From Diospyros lotus (lineage: Eukaryota > Streptophyta > Magnoliopsida > Ericales > Ebenaceae): a DNA stretch of 64,000 bases. Made by a program: the position numbers and the translations under genes. The notes under the pieces are model-generated. The model was given only the letters and a program-made list of their open reading frames with translations, was not told the DNA's origin and ran no database searches. Positions 1-10,964 of this stretch are shown here, one piece after another. Location: positions 558,001 to 622,000 of the forward strand of contig NC_068341.1 in the NCBI RefSeq assembly GCF_014633365.1. The letters are read 5' to 3'. Position 1 is the first letter of the stretch. Each line of letters starts with the position of its first letter.

Positions 1-2679
1 CCTGTCAACATAAAGGATTTTGTGTGAAGAAGATAAAGGTTACCAAAAATTATGCATCCATAACAGGCATTGGTATTTCATTTCTAGTTTTATCTTCACA
101 ATGTGTACAAGAATGTTGTAACTTTCGGACAAAAAGAAAGTCATGGATATTTTGTGGACAAAGAAACCATGCAGATACTCTACGCACCAGGGTCTAAAAC
201 ATCAGAACAGATTGAATTTCTGTAATTAACATCCGATGTCCCCCAGGCAGGCATCTGATTACTTTGATAAAATTCATTTTCAGAGTCTACTCCCATGGAA
301 AGCAAAAATATGACCAGAAATATTCTTTTCCTTTTCAGTGATTGATGGGAATCTGACAGGAAGAGAAGAAATCACGAAGGGATGTCACTCTAAAACAAAG
401 CAAAGGGTAAAGGAGATGCAACACAAATGGCAAAAAAATCATTATCCCTATAAAACTTCTAGAAAACAATATATATATATATATATATATAGTCAAGGTT
501 AAGGTTAACTACTCTGCTAAATAGCTATTCAGAGATACAAGTCTTTTAACTTGTAAAGAGAGTCTTCTATGACACAAAGGGTCCCTTCATAGTTATTAAA
601 GGCGCGCCTAAGCGCAAGGAGCCTTAAGGCGCCAGTTTGGCGCCTCGCCTGGGCTGAGGCGAGGCGGTTTCAGCAAGGCGCTCACCTTGCAAGGTGAGGC
701 ACTGAGGCGAGAGGCGCGCCTAGATGAAACCCGCGCCTGCATCCTTTCTTCCTCTCCTCTCCAGCATCCCCTCTTCTCAGTTTCAGCATGTATACATCAC
801 TACTTATTTACATTTCTTTAATTTAAGTAAATGTTCACATTTTCTTTTATTTATATTTTACTTTCCATTTACTTTAATACATAAATGTAAATAGGAAAGT
901 ACCCCCCATTTGGATTCAATAAAAATATCTAAAAAATCAAAATCCATAACAATAAGAAAATAGAATTTTGATTTTAGTACAAACTCAAGATTTAGCGATT
1001 TTACCACCCCCAAAATACATACCTACTATTTCTTGAAAAATTCATTAAAAATCATTTTAACAACAATGAATATTAACTATCAAAATACCGGGAGATAGTT
1101 TTTCAAAATGAAAACATTTTCTTATATGTCTCCTTATAATGCCCTAATCTTCCAGACGTAGAAAAAATGCGCTAATCTTCCAGACCTAGAAAAATAGCAT
1201 TTTTCAAAATGAAAACATTTTCTTGATTATGGACTTGTAGTGTTTATTGATTGTGGAGAATATTAAAGCTATTCCAAAATGTCCTCCATCAATAAAACAA
1301 GAGATTGGAGAGTACATGCAAAAGAAGAAAAATAACAGGGAATCAGGGATGAGCAAAATATGGCACCGTAAGATGATGATTTTCAATTTGGTGAAGGGTA
1401 TGATGATGATGATGATTAAAACTTCTTTATTGATTGTGGACTTGTAGTGTTTATATGTTTGTTTAGAACTTTGCACGATGATTGGTACTTGTTTGAGTTT
1501 GAGACTTTAAGTTTGAACTTTGATGATGTTTCTAGTTTAGAAATTGCATGATGAATGAATTAACTTTGATGTTATTAGTTTAGAATTTGAAGATAATAAA
1601 ACATTAATGATATGCATGTGTTATTATTGATAATTTGATAGTTTTTATGATTTTACAAGATTTTGAGTTTTTTTTCTAAAAGGTGCGCCTCGCTTCACAA
1701 AGGCGCGCCTCAGGCTCCAGGACCCTTTGCGCCTCGCGCCTTTCAGAACTATGGGTCCCTTTCTGCCACCAACTGCAAGGCCATAGAAAACTCAATGCAC
1801 AGCTAAAGTCCAAGTCCCCCACCCCCCTCTCTGCTAAATAATAATAATATATTACACAGAAATCAAAGCTTTCCTCTGTTTTCCAACTGCCCAGCTTAGC
1901 CACGACCACATAGAACAGTGAGACACATCCAAGCATACCAGAACAAAATGGCGATGGACTCTGCAAACAAGGGGAGGCTTGTAGACAAGAGGCATATTGA
2001 TTTAGTAAACAAAATTCAAATGGGATTATCTCACCCTCATTGCTCATTGGCACGGCATGCAACTTCATATGAACAACTCAAACAAAATACCATATACCCA
2101 CTTGATCACTAGAAAACAGAAGAAAGAAGAGAAATTTTGAATATTAAACTACAACCTCTCAGGCATTGCTTACAATTTCAGTTGTTAACCTCTTCAGATA
2201 TTACAAAAACATAAATTGAGAAGAAAGGAAGAGAGGCACTGAGCAAATTAAATGAGCATATAAAGTTATCACTAACTGCACCTTATCCTAAGCAAGTTCG
2301 GATTGGTGGCACGATATTCAAAATGTCAACTAACTTTTAGAAGTCGCATTAACAATATGAAACCATGCAAAAGAACAATGTGGCAAAATATTTTGCTGGA
2401 TGCCCTTCTTGACATGACTCTCTAGCAAGAAAATAATGACAAAGTTCCGACACCATCCTCATATAGAAATGTTTCATGAGATGGCAGTGGATAAAGATAA
2501 TTGACATGGTCATGTTCCATCACAAAATAGAAAACTAAATCATTTGTATTATCAATGAGGATACATAAAAACTATAAAAGAAAATTTTCTTCCTCTATGC
2601 AAGAAAACTAAGTTATCACAAAATAGAAGAGAAATGGAAAACAAACACAAATGAGGATACATGGAGAAACAATAATGAC
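1..2679 (-). other. RPN2 intron 2 (5' part)
   Basis: This stretch lies downstream (minus strand) of RPN2 exon 2, and I found no sequence matching the expected third exon, so it reads as intron running off the left edge. It holds a TA microsatellite at about 470-490, a non-autonomous hAT element at 588-1753, and otherwise unremarkable AT-rich DNA. Short open frames at 1676-2112 overlap the hAT end or lack any recognisable protein feature. The intron assignment is inference from the exon order. Confidence 0.65.
588..1753 (+). mobile_element. Non-autonomous hAT element 1
   Basis: The termini are inverted repeats: CATAGTTATTAAAGGCGCG on the left and the complement of CATAGTTCTGAAAGGCGCG on the right, differing at two positions. 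An 8-bp direct repeat, GGTCCCTT, flanks the element at 580-587 and 1754-1761, the duplication size typical of hAT transposons. Both ends carry dense GGCGCC/AGGCGCGCCT subterminal repeats (597-722 and 1680-1742). Inside, 1247-1340 reads as a fragment resembling the region after a BED zinc finger (KCPPSIKQEIGEYMQ). In another frame, 1374-1419 encodes an acidic tail, DDDFQFGEGYDDDDD then stop, like hAT transposase C-termini. It therefore looks like an internal-deletion derivative of a full hAT element. It sits in RPN2 intron 2. Confidence 0.85.
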
Positions 2680-5600
2680 CTTTGAAACAAGTAATGCAGC
2701 AAGTTGACGTTGGTCAAATTCCTCATCTTCATATAAGCTCTCTCTGAATAAGAAATCAGCAGGAACATTTATTTCTCAGCAATTAAATTGATAGAAATTC
2801 GAAAATGGATTCTATACTATCAATAGTCCACTTACATAACAATTTCTTTTCTTTCTTTAATGAAAATAAAAATGGTGACATACTTCAAGCATGCAATTTA
2901 ATTAGGCAACTAGGACTAAGCATTACCATATACAATTTAATACCAAAATGGAAAAGAAAAAGGGCAACTACATCCATATGTGTGGGCTGTATAGATCAGT
3001 GTTATTAAAGGCGTGCCTAGGCACACCTTGGGTGCTTGGAATGGTTCCAGGAGGGCACAGACCATCAAGGCGCGCCCAGGTGCGCCCATGCGCGCCAAGG
3101 CCCAAGGCACCTTGGGCTTAGGTGAGCCTGGGCTTTTTTTAACTGTTTTTTTCGGGTTTTTATTTTATTTTTTATTATTTATTATTTTATTTAATTTTTT
3201 ATTGTTTAGAGTTTAAATTTATTGCTTCAACTACAAATTTGACAATGAGTAAAAGGGCTACTACTTCAAATGTTCCAATTGAATTTGAACTAGATGAAGA
3301 TAGAGAGGGAGATGATGTGGAAGAAGATATTAGAGATGATACTTCTAATGATGAAAATATGATGATTTTTAGATTATTTAAAATGCATAATTAGCTAATC
3401 TTGATTAAGATTTAAGACCTATAAATTATTTTAAAATTTAATTTAAGTTGACTTAAAAACTTTTACATTGCATCTTTTTGGCATTTTTTATTGTTCTTTT
3501 TATTAGTATATATTGAATTTTTTAATTTCCTTGATAACATACTTGTGAATATGTTATTAGGAGTTAATACCTAAATTTTTTAATTTCCTTGATAACATGC
3601 TTGTGAATGTGTTATTAGGAGTTAAGATATATTTTATACCTTATTTTTCAAGTAGAACACACACGTATATATATATATATATATCTATATATATATTTTA
3701 GTTAGCATGTGCCTAGCTCCATTAGGCGCACACCTCGCCTTACGCCTTGCGTCTTAAACTCCAACACCCTTTTGCCCCTTAGTGTGCCTTGGGCTTTTAA
3801 TAACATTGGTATAGATTTTTTAACTTCTTTAGATGTAAAGAAATTGCATGTCACGGCACAAGGGCAAGTCTGTAATTAGAGGAATGTAGCAGGGTATAAG
3901 GGGACATTAGTGTAACTGTAATAAGCTCACTTGGCACGTGGCCACTTGGAGGTTCTAGAGAAGTAGTTAGAGGAAGTCTCTAGTTGTACCCAACCCCTAT
4001 AAATAAGAAGCTGCTCACGAGAATGGGGATATGTGAAGATTAATCTACAAGTCCTTTCCCTCCTAATTCTCTCTCTCTCTCATTTCCCTTCTTCTTGCCA
4101 ATTCTCTTCCCAAATTCCGGAAGAGACTCTCTGTTAGATCCAAATATTTGACATTTGGTATCAGAGCTAGCAACCTGTCAGGTGTGGAATGGCTAAAGGA
4201 ACGCAAGCAAAACAGGCGAAATTGCGGCTGGATGCTGTGGAAGCCGAGCTACGCCAAAACCAGGCACAAGTAAAGGATCGCCTGGAAATTTTGGAATTGG
4301 GCATCCAGAATACTCAGGAGGAGATTAGCAGGAGTCGATCAGAACACACGACCAATTTGGATCGGGTTGCGAGCGAAATTAGATCGGAATTCGCAGGGTA
4401 TGCAGCCAACTTCGATCGGGCCGTTAGTGGACTCAGGGAGGAATTCACGGGGTTAAGCCAGCAAGTGAGTGCTGCTCGGAGCATCTTTGCTAGGCAGCCC
4501 CAGGCCAATTGACTTTCCTCCAAGGGCTTCATCGGCACCCATTCTGACTACACCAAGAGTGAGGCAAGGGCCTAACGACCCAGTGGAGGCCAAGGACAAG
4601 GGGGAAATAGAGGACGACATCACACACTGAGGAGAAGGATTGAATCGCTCCAATCCTCAGGGGCCGCAAATGGACATTCCCCTGTTCGAACGTGACTGAC
4701 CTCGATGGTGGGTAAGACGTTGTGAGAAGGTCTTCTACCATTATAGAGAGGGACAAGGTGAATATGGTCACAGCTTACTTGGATGATATAGCCGATGCCT
4801 GGTTCCAAAATTGGAGCAGGGGAAGAGAAGAGTTGAGTTGGCCACGGTTCGTGAACGACATTTGCAACTAGTTTGGGGAGAAGACGAGGACCAATGTCAT
4901 AGAAAAGTTCAATAAGCTTAAGCAGAAGGGATCGATGGAGGAATACTTGGTGAAATTTGAGGAGCTGAGATCGCTGTTATCCTTAGCTCATCCCTCCTTG
5001 GATGAGGCTTATTTCATATCTAGCTTCATCAGTGGATTGGATGAACAGATCCACTACACAGTCAAGATGCTCTATCCTACATCGGTGGAACAAGCCGTTG
5101 AACAAGCTTACTTGTATGAGATGGCCTTGGACGCCTTCGCCAAGAGACATCAATTGTTACCTAAAGGGAGCAAGGAGGAGAACTTGTTGGCGATTGCAAG
5201 TAAGGGTAGCAATTCACCATGGCAGAGGAATGGGGTCGCATGAAGGTCCCAATTCACACCAAACCAAACTAAGGACCTCACCCTTGATCAGAAGCGACAG
5301 GTGAGACTTTACTTCCATTGTGGAGAGAAGTTTGGTCCGGGACACCAGTGCAAACGAATGTTGCTTACCATGGAAGGCCACCAGGAGGAAGAGAAGGAAA
5401 AAGAAGGAGAGGAGGAACCTGAGGAGGAGACGGAAGAAGACGAAGGCGAGGAAATATCAATGCATGCATTGCAAGGTCATGCATCTGGCAGAGTATTGAA
5501 AGTAAGGGGAATAATAGGGAAAAGGAGTCTGGTGGTGCTCATTGATAGTAAAAGCACACACAGTTTCCTTGATGAACAAAACAACCTCTGCCCTCCAGAG

Positions 5601-8600
5601 TGAAATGCAAGAGACGACTCCCTTGTCGGTAATGATTGCAAATGGAAGTAAGATGGTAAGCCACTACAACTGCAGAGAATTTAAATGGAAGATGGGAGGT
5701 CATGAGTTTGTAGTGAACCTAATGATCCTCAGGCTTGGGCGTGGACTAGATGAGGAAGGTAAGCCCTCTCGTGTTTGACTTCAACACCTTAGAAGTCACT
5801 TTTAATAAGGGAGGCTAGAAAATTACTTTAAAGGGGTGTCAAGAGACAGGCGAGTGCAAGGCAGTGACAGGCAAAAGATTGCAGAAGCTATTGGATCAAG
5901 GGGGAACGTCGGTAGGGCAGTTGCATTCCTTATATGCCTTGGAGAGGGCCAACTACCAAGGGGAGGGCAATGCCTCTGTCAAGCTAAGAAAAGAAGGCCA
6001 ACCTACAGTCCATTCTCCTAAGCTCAGCCACACTCAGGTACACTCTCTAGACCCTATTCGATTATTGTTGATGGAGTTTGAAGATTTGTTTGCCACTCCT
6101 ACTAGCCTACCCCCACACCGATTTCTTGACCACTTCATTCATCTCAAACCAAATGTTGAACCAGTTAACCTAAAAGCCTACCACTACTCACTTGTCCAAA
6201 AGGCAAAGATTGAAAAACTTATCAAAGACATGATGGACAAATCTCTCATTCAACCAAGCCAAAGTCCCTTTGCCTCTCCAGTCCTCCTAGTAAAGAAAAA
6301 TGATGGATCATGGAAGTTTTGTGTCGATTATCAACAGTTAAACACCTTAACCATCAAAAACAAATTCTCAATTCCTATCATTGAGGACCTCCTAGACGAA
6401 TTAACAAGAACAGCCATCTTCTCGAAGCTAGACCTTACCTCCAGATACCACTAGATCAGAATGAACCCAAATGACTGCCATAAAATAGCTTTCAGAACAC
6501 ACCAAGGACACTATGAGTTTTTGGTAATGCCCTTCGGCCTTACTAACGCTCCTGCCACCTTTCAAGCTCTCATGAACCACTTTTTTGCTCCCTATCTTAG
6601 AAAATTCGTGTTGGTCTTTTTTGATGACATATTAATCTACAACCCCAGCATCTAACCCACCTCCGAAAGGTATTCGAAATCCTCAAAAGCCATCAACTAT
6701 TTGTAAAGAAGTCTAAGTGCATCTTTGTCGAGCCAAGAGTGGAATACCTAGGCCATGTAATCACTGGTCAGGGAGTAAGTACAGACCCCCAGAAGGTGAA
6801 AGCTATGAAGAATTGGCCTAAACCAAAAACACTGAAGGAGTTGAGAGGATTTCTAGGCCTCACTGGCTATTACCGACAGTTCATCAGAGTCTATGGGGTA
6901 TGGAGTAAGCCCTTGACAACTCTACTAAAAAAGAATAACTTTCGTTGGAGCAGCAAAGCAAATAAGGCTTTTGCAAAATTAAAGGAAGCAATGACCCAAG
7001 CTCTGGTGTTGGCCCTTCCAGACTTTTCGAAAGAATTTGTGCTAGAAACAGACACTTGTGATATGGGAGTAGGGGTTGTGCTAAGCCAAGAGGGTAGACC
7101 AATATCCTATTTGAGCCAAACCCTCCCACCCCGGCACTTAGGCCTCAGCATATACAATAAAGAATTATTGGTTGTGTTGGTGGCGGTGGACAAGTGGAGG
7201 TATTATCTAAAAGGCAGGAGGTTCATTATACGAACAGATCATGAAAGTTTGAAGTTCTTATCTCAACAAAGGGCACACGATCAATTGCAACATAAAGGGA
7301 TCACTAAATTGATGGGGTATGACTATATCATCCAATACATGAGGGGTAAAGAAAACTTAGTGGCAGATGGCAGATGCACTATCAAGGAAGGTGGAACCAG
7401 TTAGTTGCCACACCATCTCAGCTTTGGTACCAGATTGGGTGCAGGAGATCACTAACAATTACGAGCACACGACATGGATTAAAGAGAAAATAACTAGGCT
7501 AACAGTGCATCCTCAAGGGGAGGCAGAATATTCCTTCCAAGGAGGCTTGCTAAAATACCAAGGTCGGGTAGTCATAGGGGAAGATGATCAACTGCGAGGC
7601 AAGATCTTGCAAGCACTACATGATTCGCCCATAAAGGGGCACTCGGGGCAGAATGTAACATATCGTCAGGTAAGACAGTTATTCTATTGGTCAGGCCTAA
7701 AAAGGATACCACTAAATATGCGCTGCAATGTACCACCTGCCAACGATTCAAACATGAGCAAGTACCCTACCCCAGCCTATTACAACCACTAGAGTTTCCC
7801 TCCCAAGCTTGGGAACAGATCTCTATGGACTTTATTGAGGCCCTAAGTCTGAGGGGTTTGACACCATCCTGATAGTGGTAGATAGACTGACCAAGTACAG
7901 TCACTTCCTTCTCCTTGCCCGCCCTTTTACAGCTACTGAAATGGCTAGGAAGCTTACAGAAGGAATCTTTAAAATACATGGAGTACCGAAGGCTATGGTT
8001 TTAGATCGTGATAAAATTTTTACAAGCCAATTTTGGAAAACCTTGTGCAAAGGGTTGGGGATAGGGCTGCAAATGTCATCCGCCTACCATCTGGAGACCG
8101 ATAGACAGACAGAGCGCGTCAATCAGTGCTTGGAGACATACCTTTGGTGCCTTTGTTTTACAAAACCCAGAAGTTGGAGTCGTTGGTTACACTGGCTCAA
8201 TGGTGGTACAACACCAACTTCCATACAGCTCACAAAAGGACCCCATTTTAGGCTTTATTTGGCTACCCTCCACCTATAATTCTGGCAGTAATGCATTACA
8301 CTCCCGCAAAAATATCAACTGACCACTACCTACAAGCACGGCAGGACGCTCTACAGGTAATAAAGAGGGAACTTAGCATGGCCCAACAAAAGATGAAACA
8401 GAGGGTAGACAGCCATCGCACGGACAGAACCTTTGAGGTGGGTGACGAAGTCTATTTGAAGGTAAAATGGTTCCAACAACACTTATTTCAAAAGAGACCT
8501 GTCTCTAAAATTAGCCCCAAATACTATGTTCCCTTCAAGATACTGGCAAAGATAGGAACCTTGGCATACAAGCTGCAACTGCCTGATGGTGTGGGTTTAC

Positions 8601-9849
8601 ATCCGGTCTTTCATGTGTCTCTTCTCAAGCCAGCAAGGGGAATCACAACTGATACTAGCTGAGAAATACCCAAGTTACAAGATGATACGGTACTGGAAAT
8701 CGAGCCTAAGGCAGTGATCAATCGGCGTGTCATTTACAATGATTCCCTGCCCATCCCTCAAGTTCTAGTCCAATGGATGCACATGCATCCGGATAACACC
8801 ACCTGGGAATACCTTTCGGAGCTCCTTCAACGCTATCCCAGGGTGGCCAGCTTTCTTTAATTTCTTGGGGACAAGAAATATAATTCAAGGGGTGGGGAGT
8901 GTCACAGCCCAAGGGCAAATCTGTAATTAGAGGAATGTAGCAGGGTATAAGGGGAGATTGGTGTAACTGTAATAAGCCCACTTGGCACATGACCACTTGG
9001 AGGTTCTAGAGAAGTAGTTAGAGGAAATCTCTAGTTGTAACCAACCCCTATAAATAAGAAGCTACTCACGAGGATGGGGATATGTGAAGATCAATCCACG
9101 AGTCATTTCCCTCCTAATTCAATCTCTATTCTCTCTCTCTCATTTCCCTTCTTCCCGCCAATTCTCTTCCCAAATTCCGGAAGAGACTCTCGGTCAGATC
9201 CAGAGATCTGAAATTGCATACTATAACCATTTGGGTTATTACCACATTAGTCACTAGTTACAGAGTGCATAGTTTTTGTTTTTTTTTTTCTGTATGCATC
9301 TACAAATCAGTTAGCAATATCTCCATGGCATAACTTGTTCCCTAATGATAAATGACAGCAAATGCACTAAAAGATTATCTACATTAAATGAGCGAACAGA
9401 AAGAGTAAAACCCGAAAGAAAAAAAATATACTATGAAAATCAAATTTTGTGCATTAGAATCTTCCTCACTTGTGCGTTGTGACACAAGGGAAACAGGAAA
9501 GTCAATCAAGTTTCCCACTTTCTCCGTGGAATGCGAAACAAAATCAGCAAATTTTATGATTATACTTCTCTATAGATATACGCTGCGACCAGAAAGGGGG
9601 TTTCAAGCCACAAGGACATCGAGCACAACGATAACTCAATTCCAATTGACAAACGAAGGGAGAAGACAAGAAACGGAAGGAAATTTAAATGACTCACATA
9701 ACGGGGACGCTAGTTGAGATCTCGGGCCAGAAGTAGTCAACAAAAGCGTTAAGATTGGACAGAGCGTGAAGCTTCAGAGATGGATGGTTCTCGTTCAGCA
9801 TGGCCAGCAGCCCTCCCGCCGAGGTCACCATCGTCGCCGCCGCAGCCAT
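2680..9849 (-). CDS. RPN2: 26S proteasome regulatory subunit RPN2 (PSMD1), 5' exons
   Basis: RPN2 is a large scaffold of the 26S proteasome base, in nucleus and cytosol, that helps join the base to the lid and ubiquitin receptors. Exon 1 (9698-9849) starts at ATG 9849 and encodes 50 codons plus two bases, including [19 protein letters not shown] and [11 protein letters not shown], which match the conserved plant RPN2 N-terminus. Its donor is GTGAGT. Exon 2 (2680-2743, 64 bp) follows a TTATTCAG acceptor, completes the split Ile codon, and encodes [21 protein letters not shown] before a GTCATT donor. The frame is intact across the join. Exon 3 is not in the window, so only about 72 of roughly 1,000 residues are here. 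Intron 1 is 6.95 kb and holds a hAT element and a full gypsy element. An ATG at 9891 is in frame but less likely than 9849, which fits family length. Confidence 0.92.
2997..3808 (+). mobile_element. Non-autonomous hAT element 2
   Basis: The ends are inverted repeats, CAGTGTTATTAAAGGC on the left and the complement of CAATGTTATTAAAAGC on the right, close to those of the element at 588. An exact 8-bp duplication, GTATAGAT, flanks it at 2989-2996 and 3809-3816. Subterminal GC-rich repeats (GGCGTGCC, CAAGGCGCGCC, TAGGCGCAC) lie at both ends. An acidic frame at 3245-3394 (MSKRATTSN..., rich in D and E, stop TAG) may be a transposase remnant. The element sits in RPN2 intron 1, 32 bp from the gypsy insertion. 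Confidence 0.85.
3516..3631. repeat. 58-bp tandem duplication inside hAT element 2
   Basis: Two successive copies of a segment beginning AATTTTTTAATTTCCTTGAT and ending near TATTAGGAGTTAA occur at 3516 and 3574, differing at a few positions. This is a simple local duplication within the AT-rich core. Confidence 0.75.
3849..4153 (+). repeat. 5' LTR of gypsy element 1
   Basis: 305-bp LTR, TGTCAC...TTGACA. It holds a TATA-like CTATAAATAAG near 4001 followed by a CT-rich leader, the usual promoter layout of these LTRs. Confidence 0.9.
4189..8862 (+). pseudogene. Decayed gag-pol of gypsy element 1
   Basis: Reading in order: gag start at 4189 (coiled-coil-like [15 protein letters not shown]); capsid-type gag 4760-5220 ([19 protein letters not shown]); a zinc knuckle near 5305 with the first Cys changed to Tyr ([15 protein letters not shown]); an aspartic protease near 5535 where the usual DSG reads DSK; RT 6080-6660 with the catalytic FFDD box; RNase H 6920-7400; integrase with an H2C2-like region near 7630 and the catalytic core 7810-8140 ([24 protein letters not shown]). 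The C-terminus carries an [10 protein letters not shown] box near 8600 and a chromodomain-like stretch 8710-8860 ([19 protein letters not shown]). Stops and frameshifts break it, for example TAG at 6452 and near 5242, so it cannot make a full polyprotein. Confidence 0.9.
8900..9213 (+). repeat. 3' LTR of gypsy element 1
   Basis: 314-bp LTR matching 3849-4153 along its length, with a small CT-rich insertion near 9120. Its last bases AA replace the CA of the left copy. Confidence 0.9.
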
Positions 9850-10150
9850 TCTCACACCCCCGCCCCTAGCACTGATGGATAGACTATGCAATTTGAAAAA
9901 GGAATTAGGTTACCTATTGATTGTTGCTTCCACCTGTTCGATCTCCGCAAACAAGATTAGGGTTTCGAAACTGAAAACCCCAGGAATCGGAGAAGACGAG
10001 AGGGCCTTTGACAGAGGGAGGGTCGGGCATGGATGGATGGAGTGTTGTCTCGGATGTATGTGCATATCTTGCATTTCTTGTGGAGCAAGTTCAGCACAAC
10101 TTTTACTTTGCTTTATTTGCTGCTGAGTCCTTGAAATAAGTTTATTTATT
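9850..10150 (-). promoter_or_regulatory. RPN2 5' leader and proximal promoter (inferred)
   Basis: This lies immediately upstream of the RPN2 start codon on the minus strand. I see no clear TATA box. The transcription start cannot be placed from sequence alone. Confidence 0.4.
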
Positions 10151-10368
10151 TTCATACTTCAAATAAATGACAAATGCACCACTGAGTCTAGGCCGAACAT
10201 TGCACATACCACCCTACCTACCTGATGCATTGCCATTTCTGTTCCAAAAAAAAAATAAAAAACCCATTTTATAGAATACTTAAAAGTATCCTATAAAATT
10301 ACAAGGCGAATTGTGAAATTGTGCAATTATTATAATTTTAGTAATAGTTTTATATAAAAAGTTCATGT

Positions 10369-10744
10369 AACAAAAAAAATGGTTATAAGGACCAATTAAA
10401 TTGTGTTTACTATTTATTTATGGACAAAATAATTTTATATATTTTTAGTTCTTGACTTAATCTACATTAGTTGAGTCGTTAACTTTGTCTCGTCACGTTA
10501 TTACGTCACTTATAATATCCACGTCTATAGTTTATATTTTTATAAAAAAAAAAAAAAAAACAAACCCTAACCCTAACATCACTAACTCGTCCTCACACTT
10601 GTGACCCACCTCTGTCCCACGTCAATCTCACCAAAAAAACCTATTGGCCGCCATTGAAACAGTCACTGTCGTCGACATTTCCGCAATCAACCACTGTCGT
10701 CACACTCGTTATCGCTTCTCAGACCATCGTCACAACAACCACCG
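10369..10744 (+). repeat. Left TIR of the MULE
   Basis: About 376 bp, AT-rich outside and GC-richer inside (GTCGTCGAC, CATCGTCACAAC). It pairs inverted with 15618-15995. Confidence 0.82.
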
Positions 10745-10964
10745 TTCGTTGCAGGTAATAGGTCGCACATACCATCGTCATCCACATTCAATGCAGGTAA
10801 TAGGTCGCACACCCACATATCCCATTAACAATCGTACATATTTTTGAGTTAATTTAGCATTGCATACACTATCAATGTAAGTTAAGGTTTTGCTCACCCA
10901 TTTTATCGGGCGCTATCAAATTTGAAGGTTTGTTTATGTTAACCTGTAGTAATTATGATATAGG

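Larger units (their letters stand above)
3849..9213 (+). mobile_element. Ty3/gypsy chromovirus (Reina-like), complete with both LTRs
   Basis: A 5,365-bp LTR retrotransposon. The left LTR is 3849-4153 and the right LTR 8900-9213, both starting TGTCAC. The left ends CA and the right ends AA, which looks like a point change. The 5-bp target duplication TTGCA is at 3844-3848 and 9214-9218. A primer-binding site TGGTATCAGAGC (initiator tRNA-Met) is at 4156-4167, and a purine tract AAGGGGTGGGGAG precedes the right LTR. Domain order gag, protease, RT, RNase H, integrase, chromodomain, with short LTRs and about 5.4 kb total, fits the Reina clade of chromoviruses. It lies in RPN2 intron 1, antisense to the gene. 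Confidence 0.93.

Noticed and set aside
1676..2112. Two short overlapping frames on opposite strands
   Set aside because: They start in the end of hAT element 1 and run into intron sequence, with no recognisable domain.
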